Assembly (NCBI RefSeq): GCF_958979055.1
Contig: NC_084897.1
Span: 21,811,628-21,875,627 of the forward strand
Source: Alnus glutinosa
Lineage: Eukaryota; Streptophyta; Magnoliopsida; Fagales; Betulaceae
Direction of reading: 5' to 3'
Length of the DNA stretch: 64,000 nucleotides
Below, piece by piece: positions 45,401 through 55,579 of this stretch; the stretch's first letter is position 1; each line of letters opens with the position of its first letter. The position numbers and the translations under genes were made by a program. The notes under the pieces are model-generated. The model saw nothing but the letters and a program-made list of their open reading frames with translations, did not search any database and was not told the origin of the DNA.

Positions 45401-46561
45401 TCCGATCACTTTAAAATTTTCTTGAAAGGCCATTAAACCATCGGTATGTACCATATGTTACTACTTGTTTTTTTTTTTTTTTAATTAATAGAGAAAATGG
45501 TTAGAAATGAGGATCATTTGTCACTCTTGATTTAAAAGGAAGAAAGAGTCAGGGAGCTAAAAATAAAAAATGGGATGGACTTTCTAACAACAGACTCAAA
45601 TTGAAAGAAAACAGTTTAAAAATACAAACAAATATTAAGAGACGAGTCAAACAAGTGACTTGATCCTTTCAGAGACTGTATGAAGTGGTTACAAAAGCAA
45701 AAGAAGTATCGATTAAGTTCAAAAGAAGTACCGATTAAGATGAACATATCTACACTCCCACTTAAAAAAATAAAAAACAAGAGGCCAGAAAAAAAAAAAA
45801 AAAAAAAAAAAGGCTGACACGATAAATGCATCGTCTCTACTTACCGATGAATCGCACATGATTGTCTTATTTTTTTTACTAATGACATTAATTATTTGCC
45901 GGTAAGTGATGCGTGTTATTTCTTAAGCCAAATACGTCACCTAAGTTTTATATATATCAGTTATATCACTAATTTTATCTTTGTTTCAACTAGGGTTCAA
46001 AATGTGGGCAATTACATTTTTTTAAAAAAAAATAAATAAAAAATAAATAAAAAAATAAAAAAATAAAAAAGAAAAGAAAAAGAAAGACATTTATTTTCTT
46101 TTGTCATGCTTTCTCAGCAACCAAAGGAAACTTTACTGAGATATAACTGGGGCTTACCGGATTCAAAGTGTGACAAAACCAAACCCACTCAACATCAAGA
46201 GGAGGAAGAACCATAGGAGGCGATGACCCAACCATTGTCAGATCAGAAACCAACGGCATCCACAGCTCATCGTACCTGCAAATCAAACCAACAGTACTTT
46301 CAAAACCGGCCCACCGCCCGATCATATTACTTCAACAAAAAGCCTAGAGCTAGCCGTTCTTCACCTTCTTATTGCTTCAACAACCGTAGCTTTCTCATGA
46401 AGCCACTGTGCCTCCGCCACAGACCTCAGGAACCCGATATTTCGCCTGGCACCCGATACGAGATCCACCCCCACTCGTATCGCTTCCACTTCCGATATCC
46501 CGCTGAGGCTTCTTCCCGATATGTTGACCGAAATTTCAGAGCTGTTACGACTTTCCGACAT
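39430..46561 (-). CDS. GRDP / DUF1399 (glycine-rich domain-containing protein) family gene
   Basis: Eight exons with phase-consistent GT-AG borders: 46,561-46,365; 46,275-46,158; 44,690-44,307; 42,741-42,469; 41,226-40,706; 40,589-40,465; 40,193-40,033; 39,954-39,430. They give 767 residues. Family motifs: AIRRYDELWMPLVSDLT, PPLDVEWVWFCHTLNPVSYR, DVLLMWLTHQTYPTVFAEDL and WDDRIIEIREGSWSYVAGPI, then GRAPEKVVGTATPKEP. Plant GRDP proteins are linked to growth, auxin and stress responses; the biochemical role is not established. The last exon is Glu-rich (KKEEEGKEEEDEEEEGF) and ends KRGIIT. No glycine-rich tail is visible, unlike the proteins that gave the family its name. The start MSESRNSSEISVNISG follows a GA microsatellite leader. 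Introns 3 and 4 carry repeats. Confidence 0.93.
41424..41831. mobile_element. TRIM-like short-LTR element fossil in GRDP intron 4
   Basis: Direct repeats of about 102 and 128 bases (41,424-41,525 and about 41,704-41,831) share TTGAGAYACCACA, ACTTAAGC/GCTTAAGCCTAT, GGTTTGGGCTCAA and GGACACAAACCTCACAAGTG and end in AACA. AGCTCTGAGATACCA at the inner edge of the right repeat resembles a primer-binding site. No coding capacity, about 410 bp. Old, judging from the difference between the repeats. Confidence 0.45.
42965..43390. repeat. Member of a dispersed foldback repeat family in GRDP intron 3
   Basis: TTGCAATCATAGTCTTGAAC, TTCCGTTAGGATTTTCTATT and AAAATACCCC on one side, and GGGGTGTAATTAGAATGAGT on the other, recall the elements at 53.5, 55.6 and 59.9 kb. 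Part of the same text occurs at 28,700-28,830 in a PME intron. Confidence 0.5.
43433..44070. repeat. Possible foldback/MITE element in GRDP intron 3
   Basis: CTCGTTTAGTTCGCGGAATAA at the left and, inverted, ATTCATTTCGTAAACCAAACGAA at the right form imperfect terminal repeats of about 22 bases. The core has a GC-rich stretch (43,710-43,830) with GGTTGGCCGACCACC and a 21-base T tract. Confidence 0.45.
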
Positions 46562-46566
46562 GTCGT

Positions 46567-46569
<3 letters not shown>

Positions 46570-46599
<30 letters not shown>
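46570..46599. repeat. (GA)n microsatellite in the GRDP 5' leader
   Basis: About 15 GA units lie directly upstream of the GRDP start codon on the minus strand (CT-rich leader). Confidence 0.9.
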
Positions 46600-46603
<4 letters not shown>

Positions 46604-47513
46604 CAGATTTGTGACTAGGAAACACTCACATGCGGTTGTTTTGTTTAATGATTGAGGGAAATATTTATAGGAACAAAAGAGAATATAAATACGAGGGAAA
46701 GTGACAGTTTAAGGTCGGAAAAATTAGCCACGTGTCAAGCTTGAGTACAGTTTAATTATGACGGAATATTTTAGCCACGTCGCAAGTCGACCGATCTCTT
46801 TCGGGTGTGGGGTAGTCCGTCATTAATGGAGGTGTCCGGAAGAAGAAGGGCTCGGAGCCTTGGATGGTTCGATGGCTTTAATCATTGCATGAGATGGTGC
46901 AGGAGATTGGAGATCCTCAAGATGTTGATTGCACGGTCAGAAATGAATTACTTGTAAGAAAGGATAGAGACTGTCGACAACTTGTAGAGATTACTTCAGG
47001 ACAATGAGGAGGAACTCTAAATTAGCAATAAAAAAATTGATGCATTGCTTTAAGGAGAGTTAAGGTTTTTTTTTTTATTTTTTTTTATTTTTTTTTATTT
47101 TTTTATAATTTATTTATTTACCTGAAATGATTGTATATTTCTCTCCTTACGTGGAATTGATATAGCTTTAACCCTTTAACAGGTGCCATGTCAGATTTTT
47201 TGCTTACTCGTAGATTATGGCCTTAGTCAAATTCTTTGTAAGAACTCACAGCGTAAAGTAGAGTTCGAATCATAGAGTGATTGTCCTTGATGCTATAATT
47301 ATTGCATTTGTTATGATAATATGACTCGTCGAGCTATTAGGTTTTCTCTCCTAGTCGGTCTTATTATATGTAGTCTACTCTACTTTTTGCATTGGCCTTT
47401 TGTGGTTGGTCGGAACTCGCAGTTTGGACTTTATCATTTTGGCTCAAATCATTAGCTTTTGAGTCTATATTTCGGACCTAATTTTGGCCGAATGTATACC
47501 TAGTCTATGTATC

Positions 47514-47516
<3 letters not shown>
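46600..47516. other. GRDP promoter region and intergenic DNA
   Basis: No gene recognised. T-rich low-complexity near 47,067-47,110 (repeats of TTTTTTTTATTT). Confidence 0.4.
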
Positions 47517-47568
<52 letters not shown>

Positions 47569-47613
47569 AGTCAATTCTATTGACTAGGTTTTTTTTTTTT
47601 TTTTTTTTTTTTT
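47517..47613. repeat. Poly(A)-palindrome-poly(T) structure
   Basis: About 49 A are followed by CCTAGTCAATTCTATTGACTAGG, itself a near-perfect palindrome, and then about 24 T. The whole can fold into one long hairpin. The T tract is the complement of the tail of the minus-strand LINE that follows; the A tract looks like the tail of a separate plus-strand insertion. ACCTAGTC also occurs just before the A tract (about 47,498). Confidence 0.85.
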
Positions 47614-50000
47614 GAGGGGAAACTGAGGATTCCATTAATAAATATCTGCATTTACAGCATTCACCAACATACTAGGACTAGAGTTTAACCACACACGCTA
47701 GAACTGTTGAGACAAAGCAAATTTGGCTAGAAGATGGGAACCATGTTCCCTTCGCGCCTCACGTGGGAGACTCTCCAAGAAGGCAAAGATTCCAACATCT
47801 ACCTTGAAACCCATGGATGGAGTCGGCATCCTCCGTGTTCTCTAGGGCCAAGATAATCTCACGGGCATCACCCTCCAGATCAATCGACTCAAACCCCAAA
47901 TTACGGCCAAACAGCACCGCAAACCGTGCTGCGATGGCTTCAGCTATGATTGGGTCCCTTATGTAAGGGATGACGTCGCACATGGCTGCCTTCACTTCCC
48001 CTTGACAATCCCTAGCAATGATCCCCACACCCATGAGTTTTTTCCGGCCATCCAAAGCTGCGTCCCAGTTGATTTTAATACTATTTAGCGCTGGTCTGTG
48101 CCATCTACCATAAGAAATCAGCTCCCCTTGCCCTAACTCTGCAGTTCCCAGATGGGTTTTCCGGAAATCCTCCACTAGCTCTAAGGCCTGTTTAATCAGG
48201 ACCGTGTGAGGTAATACTGTGCCCCCAAAGACCACCTTATTACGCCGGGTCCATAGTTTGTGTGCGATTGAGACGAACCCCTCAAGCTCCGTGTCCTCCA
48301 GTCTGTCGCAGAGAGCATCAAAGATATCAATGAACTCCTCTGCCGCCACAGAGCTCTTTTGGATGGGTCCCTCGCAGCAGCACCACACCGCCTGGGCGGA
48401 GACGCAACGCCATAAAGCATGACCGACAGATTCCACCTCAGAATTACATATCGGGCATAATTGGTCAATAACCACTTTCCTCTTGTAAAGATTATTTTTA
48501 GTAGGAAGGATATCATTACATGCTCTCCACAAGAATAAAGGACATAGCGGGGAAGATTTAGACTCCATAGGCGACGCCATAATAGGGAAACAGAGTTCCC
48601 CATAGAGGTGCTCCAATTTTCCTTATCCCTCCTCCCCACTTCTAGATGGTAGGCACTATAGACCGAAAATTTTCCATTGTTAGTCCTCTCCCATATTAGC
48701 TTGTCCTCCTGAGACCTAGGATTGATGGGGATACTGCAAATCTTTTCCACAGTATCCTCTGAGAAGGTTTGTTTAATGAGGGGAATATCCCACCAATTGA
48801 CATCCCTATTGATGATGTCAGCGACTCTTGCCTCTCTTGGGAGCGTCCTCACAGGATCTAGAATTTTATGGGGATTATCTGGAAGCCATCTATCATTCCA
48901 CAGGTTAATCTTGTAGCCGTTCCCCACCCTCCACATGAGGCCGTCTTGAAGAAGGCTTTTTGCTTGCCAAATGCTTCTCCAGGCGAAGGAGGGTCTCCCT
49001 TCCTAGATTAGAATCCAAAAATTTCGAGCTCGGGTAGTATTTTTCACACATAACTCGAGCAGCCAAGGATTCAGGCCTCTTCTGGAGTCTCCAGCATTGT
49101 TTTGCTAGCATAGCCGTGTTGAAACAGTCGATATCTCTAAAGCCCAGCCCCCCGATGTCCTTGCTTTTGCCCAGCTTTTTCCAAGACATCCAAGCAATTT
49201 TATCAGTGTTCTCTTTAAAGCTCCACCAAAACTTCCCCATCATAGCATTAATCTCTTTGGTCAAGGCCTTTGGGAGTCGGAAGACACTCATCGTATACGT
49301 CGGGATCGCTTGAATGACTGCCTTCAACATAATTTCTTTCTCGGCATGCGTTAGGAATTTCTCCTTCCACCCGTTGAGCTTAGCCCAAATTCTGCCTTTG
49401 ATATAATTAAAGGAAGAGACCCTCGATCGCCCGACTAGGGCTGGGAGACCTAGGTACCGCTCAAAACGTTGGACCAGACCCGCACCAACCCTGGAAAGGA
49501 CCACCTCCTTATCATCTGGGGAAGTATTCCTGCTAAAAAAGACGGATGTCTTTTCCTTGTTGATTTTCTGGCCAGAGGCCCGTTCGTAATGCTCAAGGAT
49601 GTCTTCAATTTGGCTCCATTCTCTAAGGTTTGCTTTGCAGAATACTAGGCTGTCATCAGCGAAGAATAAGTGATGAATCCCAGTTCCTCCCCTAGAAATA
49701 GGAATACCTGTGATCCTTCCAGCTCTTTCAGCAGTACGGATTAATGAGCTTAGGGCCTCTGTGCATAGAATGAATAAGTAGGGGGAAAGAGGGTTGCCTT
49801 GCCTCAAGCCACGAGAGGGAATAATTCTCCCAATAGGCCTACCGTTGATGAGGATAGAGTATGTCACAGTCCGAACACACCCCATCAATAGATTGATCCA
49901 CCTATCCGCAAAGCTAAGTTTCTGAAGCATAGACTCTAGAAAGTCTCATTCTACCCTATCATAGGCCTTGCTCATGTCGAGCTTCAACACCGCTAATACT
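47614..50000 (-). mobile_element. L1-type LINE, 5'-truncated and decayed
   Basis: The minus strand encodes the distal part of an L1-clade ORF2. It begins at VLKLDMSKAYDRVE near 49,975 (an in-frame TGA replaces the usual W). Reverse transcriptase follows: SRGLRQGNPLSPYLFILCTE, IHHLFFADDSLVFCKA with the FADD catalytic pair, and GLPALVGRSR. Next come a zinc-binding zf-RVT segment (LFLWRACNDILPTKNN, LCPICNSEVESVGHALWRC) and an RNase H domain (INWDAALDGRKKLMGVGIIA, AEAIAARFAVLFGRNLGFES). At least two frameshifts (near 48,930 and 48,590) separate the pieces. A poly(A) tail is present as 24 T at 47,590-47,613. Endonuclease and ORF1 are missing; no clear target repeat was found. Confidence 0.9.
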
Positions 50001-50254
50001 TGCACATAGCTAATTAAAAATGGTAGGCCGATGTTGAGGGCCATTTTCTTTCAAACTCAAATAAGACAGGCCCACACTTAGTACCAAGCTAGTGGAAGGC
50101 CCAATTAAAGGGATGATCCTGCTAAGCAACATGATCAAAATGAAGTCGTCGAAAGCCTACGATGGAGATAATCCACTATGATTAGAAAACTTGCAAATCA
50201 GGCTTATGAAACACTATTGCCAATAACCTATGGCTCTCATTCTCTCAATCATAT
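50001..50254. other. Junction between LINE and minisatellite
   Basis: No gene recognised. The 5' end of the LINE falls about here; the exact border is unclear. Confidence 0.4.
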
Positions 50255-50478
50255 TGGGTAATCAGCCAATGCGAGGGCGTGTGCCCCATATCAGAATGAA
50301 TTGGGGAATTGATCAATACATGTTCATGTACCCTAGAAAATATTGCATCGAAAAATGATGAGTATATGATCACGCACCCTAGAATGTATTACATCGGGCA
50401 ATTAGCAAAGCATGCATCCATAAATCCCCATATTAAATAGGGCAATTGACTAGTATGCGATGATGTATCCCATATTAG
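50255..50478. repeat. Degenerate minisatellite, about 47-bp units
   Basis: About five worn units of the form GGGCAATTGANNAGNATGC...ATGTNNCCCATATTAGATTGCATT can be lined up. They start at about 50,260, 50,309, 50,357, 50,401 and 50,445. The last is interrupted by the hAT-type element and resumes at 51,452 with CATATTAGATTGCATTGGAC and AATTGGTCATGTACC. Confidence 0.55.
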
Positions 50479-51451
50479 TAGGGGTGTGCAAAACCCGCAG
50501 CACCCGCCCCACCCCGCAACACCCGCCCCACCCCGCCCCGCAGAAGACCGGATTTTCGAGATTTTTTGCGGGTTAGGATCCTAATTTGAGAAATTTATGC
50601 GGGGCGGGGCGGGTTGCGGGTTTATACTTTTAAAAAACGCGGGTCCCCGCCCCGCCCCGCCCCGCCCCGCACAAAGGAGGAGAAAAAAATAATAATAATA
50701 AAAAAGGGGAAAGAAAGAAAACTAGAAGGCTAGAAGAGGGAATCTCTCTCTTTCTCTTCATCTTCTTCATTTTTTCCTTTTGTTTTAAATTGTTTTGGTT
50801 CACTATTATATTTTTGCATGTTTACTAACCAATGGACTGTTATATTTTTGCATGTTTAGTTGTTTACTAACTAGTGGACTCATTTCATTGTGTGAGAAAT
50901 ACAATTTTTATGGTTCAATTTCATGGGATGTTAAAGTGTATACATTTTTATTGTATTGTTATTTGAAATAATCTTTTCATTACTTTTGGAAAAGACAAGA
51001 AAATTGATGACATAGAATAGTGAAATATTATAGCTTTTTATTCTTGTCATTTATTCATTATGCTTTGTTGATGGGAGAAAATAGAAATTATGTTTCTTAG
51101 AATTTTATCTTATAATTAATAGGACTTTTAGTTTAAAAGGCTAATCCATGAAAAATGTTCTTGAATGGAAATATGAATTTAATTTTTTATTTAAAAAACC
51201 AGTATTTTTTTTGAATTTTTTATTTTTTACAAAATAAAATCAAAATTACGTAAATGCCACTCAAAATACCCGCCCCGCCCCGCAATCCCCGCAATCCCCG
51301 CCCCGCGCGAACCCTCCCCGCAGTGAACCGTCCCGCACGGTTACTCTTTAATAAGTGTGGTTTGCGGGTTGGAAATTTCCAACCCGCAAAGGTGCGGGGC
51401 GGGGCCAAAAAATGCGGAAACCCGCCCCACCCCGCCCCATGCCCACCCCTA
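50479..51451. mobile_element. hAT-type non-autonomous element (973 bp) with GC-rich subterminal arrays
   Basis: Perfect 8-base target duplications CATATTAG lie at 50,471-50,478 and 51,452-51,459. The ends are TAGGGGTG and CACCCCTA. Both subterminal regions (50,496-50,672 and 51,270-51,440) consist of repeats of CCCGCCCCGCCCC or GCGGGGCGGGG in both orientations, separated by an AT-rich core with no open frame of note. The intact ends and target repeats suggest a fairly young insertion. GC-rich frames across the ends are artefacts. Confidence 0.92.
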
Positions 51452-51491
51452 CATATTAGATTGCATTGGACAATTGGTCATGTACCTAGTC

Positions 51492-51556
51492 CAAACACGA
51501 ACCCGAGTCCAAATCCAAAAAGCGCCCCCAACAATTGACTGGGGTATATTAAAACA

Positions 51557-51589
<33 letters not shown>

Positions 51590-52917
51590 GATAGTACTCT
51601 ATACCCTATCTAATCACACCATAAAATTTCAACAAATCTCTAATTGGTGCTAATATTCAATATCATAGATTACGATGTTATGATTATTTTAGAGTAATTC
51701 TAATGACAGGACAACTTATTTTATCATACAAGATATTTGATCATTTCTTGACCCTACAACTTTTTTATTTATTTATTTTAATTGAACAATTAATATTTTT
51801 TCTTGTAGATTGTTGATCTTGTTCAAAACATTGACCTTATCCAGTTATCCTCACCCAATTTCATCGGGATCTCAGAGTTGCATCAAGCAATCTTAAAATA
51901 ACCAACGTTGGAAAACAAAAAATATTTAGATGAATTAAATTTCTAAAATCTACTCCATGTATTTAATAATATTGGCATGTTGGTATTAAAAATCATCATG
52001 GAATCATGGTGTCTTACTTATATGCACAAAAATTAATCTAAAGTGTGGTCCTTTTTTTTTTTTAATTTTTTTTTTTTTATTATGGGTCCTCACTTGGAAA
52101 ATAGTCCAATCCACATGTGCACACGTGGGTGAAGATCTAGATTTGAGTATCCAAGACAAGCCAAAGTGACAGCCACTCCCACGAGTCGTGATGACTCGCG
52201 AGCACCGAGCACTACACAATGTTGACACTCGGGTGATGTGGACACTCTTTGTCTTCTTCTCATGTCGGGGGAATATATTATTGTTATTTTTATGGCCGTT
52301 GATCAGTACGACTTTTAGCTAAAATAGTAAAAAAAGCGTCAAACATCACATGGATGGCTTTGGTAGTTTAACATGGCCGGGTGGTTGGGTCATGGGTGTA
52401 GTGTCGTTTTTAATATTTCTGCAAAGAGAAGTCGAGCTTTTACAGATTTTTAAGGAATAATCTCATCCATTGAGCCGAAAACACAAAACGACAAACACAT
52501 AACGCCTGGATTGTTGTACTTTTCAGGGAAATCAGTCGGTCATCCGATATTATTTTGTTTAATGGATGACCCCGATGAGGACCATCTCAAATTAAAATTG
52601 AGACGTATCGGATCAAATAAAAATTAAATATAATATATTTATAATACAACTCTAACCGATGATTAATTTAAAAAGAAATTGTTAGAGTTATACAAAAATT
52701 ATATAGAAGTAAACATATAATATCTAAATGAATAAGAGATATGATTTTTTACTATTCCTAAACTCAACTTTTGACCACCGGGCAAGGTGATATCTTAACT
52801 AGCTTTAGATATTTTTTTTCTTCTAAAAATAAAAAATAAAGTAAAAGTCTAAATTGTCATATGAACAAAGGTGGTGATTAGAAGTTATGCCTTGTGGTGG
52901 TAATTTATCATATCCCA
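51492..52917. other. No gene recognised
   Basis: T tracts at 51,559-51,582 and 52,050-52,078. The 74-residue minus frame at 52,004-52,228 has no family features. Confidence 0.4.
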
Positions 52918-53080
52918 ATGAGTAATGCTAGAAGTCATTTTCTTATCACTCTTATGTCCTTCAATTTTAAAATCACTATTGAGCTTGTGATTGATTACTA
53001 TTGAATTTTGATCAAGTGGTAATTTTAAAAGACACATCATTCTTGGAAGGTCACAAAAACGACTTCTAGAATTATTCTAT
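52918..53080. repeat. Inverted-repeat MITE-like element
   Basis: GAGTAATGCTAGAAGTCATT and, inverted, CGACTTCTAGAATTATTCT form the ends. The inner part ATTTTAAAATCAC...AATTTTAAAAGACACATCATT pairs as well. It resembles the 25,913-26,104 element in length and layout. No clear target duplication. Confidence 0.55.
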
Positions 53081-53139
53081 CTAAATTAGGCTGTCCAATC
53101 ACTTATCCGGTTAGATGAATTCCATAAATGATCTCTCAC

Positions 53140-53310
53140 AATCACCTGCTCAAATTCTCTCAAAAGTCAATGACTATTTGTATGTGATTTGGGCACATGC
53201 GACCATGTGAGGATTGTAATATTCTCCTGCCCAAATTCTCTCACAAGTCAATGGCTATTTGTATGTGATGTGAGCACATGCGACCATGTGAGGATTGTAA
53301 TATTCTCCTC
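53140..53310. repeat. Tandem duplication, 2 x 81 bp
   Basis: AAATTCTCTCA(A/C)AAGTCAATG(A/G)CTATTTGTATGTGAT...CACATGCGACCATGTGAGGATTGTAATATTCTCCT occurs twice with an 81-base offset and few differences. Non-coding. Confidence 0.85.
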
Positions 53311-53449
53311 AAGTGAAATACAAACATTTCAAATATTACTTTATTAACATTATTTTGGCCATATTTTGAAAGATCCCAGTCAAACAATGTCATCTAGCAC
53401 CATCTACAAGGGTGGAGGGAGGGGGCATGGCCCTAAAATTATTTGGGTT

Positions 53450-53870
53450 TTCTCTAAAACAAAATTCTTTTTTACACCCGCAATTACCCCTTAAATTTAA
53501 AAAAATTCACGATTAAATTAGTATATAGATCTTTCAATTACACTATTCCCTTAAGATTTTTTTTTTTTTTGGTTAAATCCTATCATAATTACAAAAATAC
53601 CTTCAAAAAAAAATTAAAAAAAAAAAAAGTAAATCCAAATATGCATGGATACTTTTGAAAATTTCATTAAATCTTAGCCAACACTTAAATCTTTCTTAAA
53701 AAACTTTAGGGGTATTTTGAAAATTTTGACACCCTAAATTCCAAACTGAAGGATAAAATTAAAAGATTGAAACACAAAATTAAGAGTTTTTAAAATTTAA
53801 AGGAGTAATTATAAAAATAATGAAAGCTCTAGGATACCTCCGAAGTTTTCCCTACATGATTGTGTGATGT
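53450..53870. repeat. Dispersed foldback repeat family member
   Basis: The left half (GCAATTACCCCTTAAATTTA, ATTCCCTTAAGA, TTAAATCCTATCA) and right half (TTAGGGGTATTTTGAAAATT, GAAGGATAAAATTAAAAGAT, AAGGAGTAATTATAA) are worn inverted copies of each other. Similar elements lie at 55,580-55,996 and 59,945-60,360. Confidence 0.55.
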
Positions 53871-54449
53871 ATAATATTATAGTTAAACATTTATTGTAAT
53901 AAAAACCAAATGCTTATATTTTTCCCATGTTGGATATATCAAAACCAATATAAGATGACACTTTTAGTTTTATTTTTTTAAATAAAAAATAAAAAATTAT
54001 GAGAAATATGAGAAATACATTAAAACATTAAAACAAAATACAAGGGCGGGCAGCCAAACAAACACCCAATCAATATACGGCCAATAAATAAACACACACA
54101 CACACACAAAAAAAAAAAAAAAAATCTAATAGACTCTAAAAACATGCATAAACAGGTCTTAATTGGATTTCTAATCCTAAACAACCGAAAATCAGCCTAA
54201 TCAGGTTTTCTAATTGGAAGAAAAATTTGCACCAAGGAACCAAAGCAAGTATTTGCACACATCATTTTGTTAAAATGGCTTTGGCTTCGCATACACACTA
54301 ATAATTTACTCTCTTTTTTTTTTCAATACAACGCAAAAACATTTACAAAAATCATATTTTTCTTATGTTTTTCCTAAATAATAAACATTTACAATAAGAG
54401 ATTATACAAATTCAAATAAAATTGAAAATAAACTAGAGTTTATTATGTT

Positions 54450-54547
54450 TCCCTCAGTAAATGAATGAAGAAAGAATCAATCATGGAATTATCAGCATTA
54501 GCATGGTTCTGAAGCATCATAGGGAACAACTCCGTATCATCAAAAAA
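54450..54547 (-). ncRNA. C/D-box snoRNA, predicted guide for an 18S rRNA 2'-O-methylation
   Basis: The minus strand has box C (TGATGAT, 54,542-54,536) and a terminal box D CTGA (54,457-54,454). The flanks TTTTTT and GGGAAA can pair with wobbles. An internal CTGA (54,495-54,492) serves as box D' and is preceded by CCATGCTAATG. This is complementary to CATTAGCATGG, a segment of plant 18S rRNA as I remember it. A second stretch CCTATGATG just upstream matches CATCATAGG a few bases further along the same rRNA region. By the fifth-base rule the modified base would be the A of CATTA. Yeast snR53 modifies what I believe is the equivalent position. A second snoRNA candidate and a snoRNA-type promoter lie upstream on the same strand. 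Confidence 0.72.
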
Positions 54548-54591
54548 ATAAAATATGTATAAAATTACTTATTATAAAATCCAAAACAATG

Positions 54592-54593
<2 letters not shown>

Positions 54594-54631
<38 letters not shown>
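54594..54631. repeat. (AT)19 microsatellite between two snoRNA candidates
   Basis: Uninterrupted AT dinucleotide run, the longest in the window. It lies in the spacer between the two C/D-box candidates and would be part of their common precursor. Confidence 0.95.
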
Positions 54632-54632
<1 letters not shown>

Positions 54633-54653
54633 AAAGAAAATGAATAAAGTATG

Positions 54654-54741
54654 GGCTCAGAGAAATGTGGATAAAGACTATTCCCAGACCCTCAAAGGGT
54701 CTCATAATGAGCTGGGATTAAACATTTATCATCATCGCAAA
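54654..54741 (-). ncRNA. Candidate C/D-box snoRNA
   Basis: The minus strand begins GCGATGATGA with a consensus box C (ATGATGA, 54,735-54,729) and ends with box D CTGA (54,660-54,657). Spacing is about 75 bases. The middle holds a strong hairpin, AGACCCT-TTG-AGGGTCT. I could not assign a target for the sequence before box D (ATCCACATTTCT), and the terminal stem is weak. Support comes mainly from the boxes and from its place between the promoter motifs and the better-supported snoRNA. Confidence 0.5.
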
Positions 54742-54834
54742 GAAAAACAAATCAATAATACCCACTTCCAAATTTACACGAAAAAAACAAAACTTACAGA
54801 CGAAAGAAAAACGAGAGCAATCCACCTGGAAATC

Positions 54835-55080
54835 TTGCATCTGCCTGCAATTTTGGAGATGAAAGGAGGCTTTAGGGTTTTAAAGGGGATAAGAGTGTTT
54901 ATCGGCGGCTAGGGTTTTACCAATGTGTTTTTTTCATTTCATTTCCGACAATGGCCCTGGACTTTGGATAAAATTACACAAGTCATATGGCCGGGTTTTA
55001 CTACAGTGAACTGAAGCCTTAGCTCCATTACGACCAGGCCCGGCCCAAGATTAAATCTTTCTTTTTTTTTTGAAGGCCCA
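54835..55080 (-). promoter_or_regulatory. Promoter/leader of the snoRNA cluster: site II and telo-box motifs
   Basis: Reading on the minus strand, two TGGGCC site II motifs (55,080-55,075 and 55,047-55,042) are followed by two telo-boxes AAACCCTA (54,917-54,910 and 54,880-54,873), then the snoRNA candidates. This combination is characteristic of plant ribosomal-protein and snoRNA genes. A short ATGCAAGATTTCCAG just downstream could be a leader exon with a GT donor, but no protein follows. Confidence 0.65.
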
Positions 55081-55579
55081 ACACCAAATCTTCAATGCAA
55101 GCCTAATTAGGTTTTATAAAAGAGTAACGATGGACTCGTGTTATATTGGTTGATGCGACATGTTTTAAATAATTTTATAAATTAGTTATTTAAAAGAAAA
55201 AGTTACTTTAAACAAGTCATGTCATTAAATATAATATGAGTATGATAAATAAGCGTGAAGAATAATTGATACAAGATAAAAAGAATTTGGAAGAAGAACA
55301 AAAAAAAAAAATAAAGGAATTGTGTCAAACAATCCAAAGATAATAAAAATTTGATAGAGTCTTGTTATCAAAAGAAGAGATAGGAAGAAGAGGAGTTACA
55401 CCTCAAACAAAATCTATTTATTCATCAATTATAATTTGTCTTTATTGGAGTACAAAAAACACTTAAATAGACACCGAGTCACTAACTAAAAAACCCTAAC
55501 CCTAATGTGACTACCTTTAGCCAAGCCCACCATTCAACTCTTCAAAATTAAATTAAATGCTAATAACCTAATTAATTAA
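55081..55579. other. No gene recognised
   Basis: AT-rich spacer between the snoRNA promoter and the dispersed repeat. Confidence 0.4.

Noticed and set aside
51254-51584. Proline-rich plus-strand frames
   Set aside because: They read through the GC-box array of the hAT-type element.
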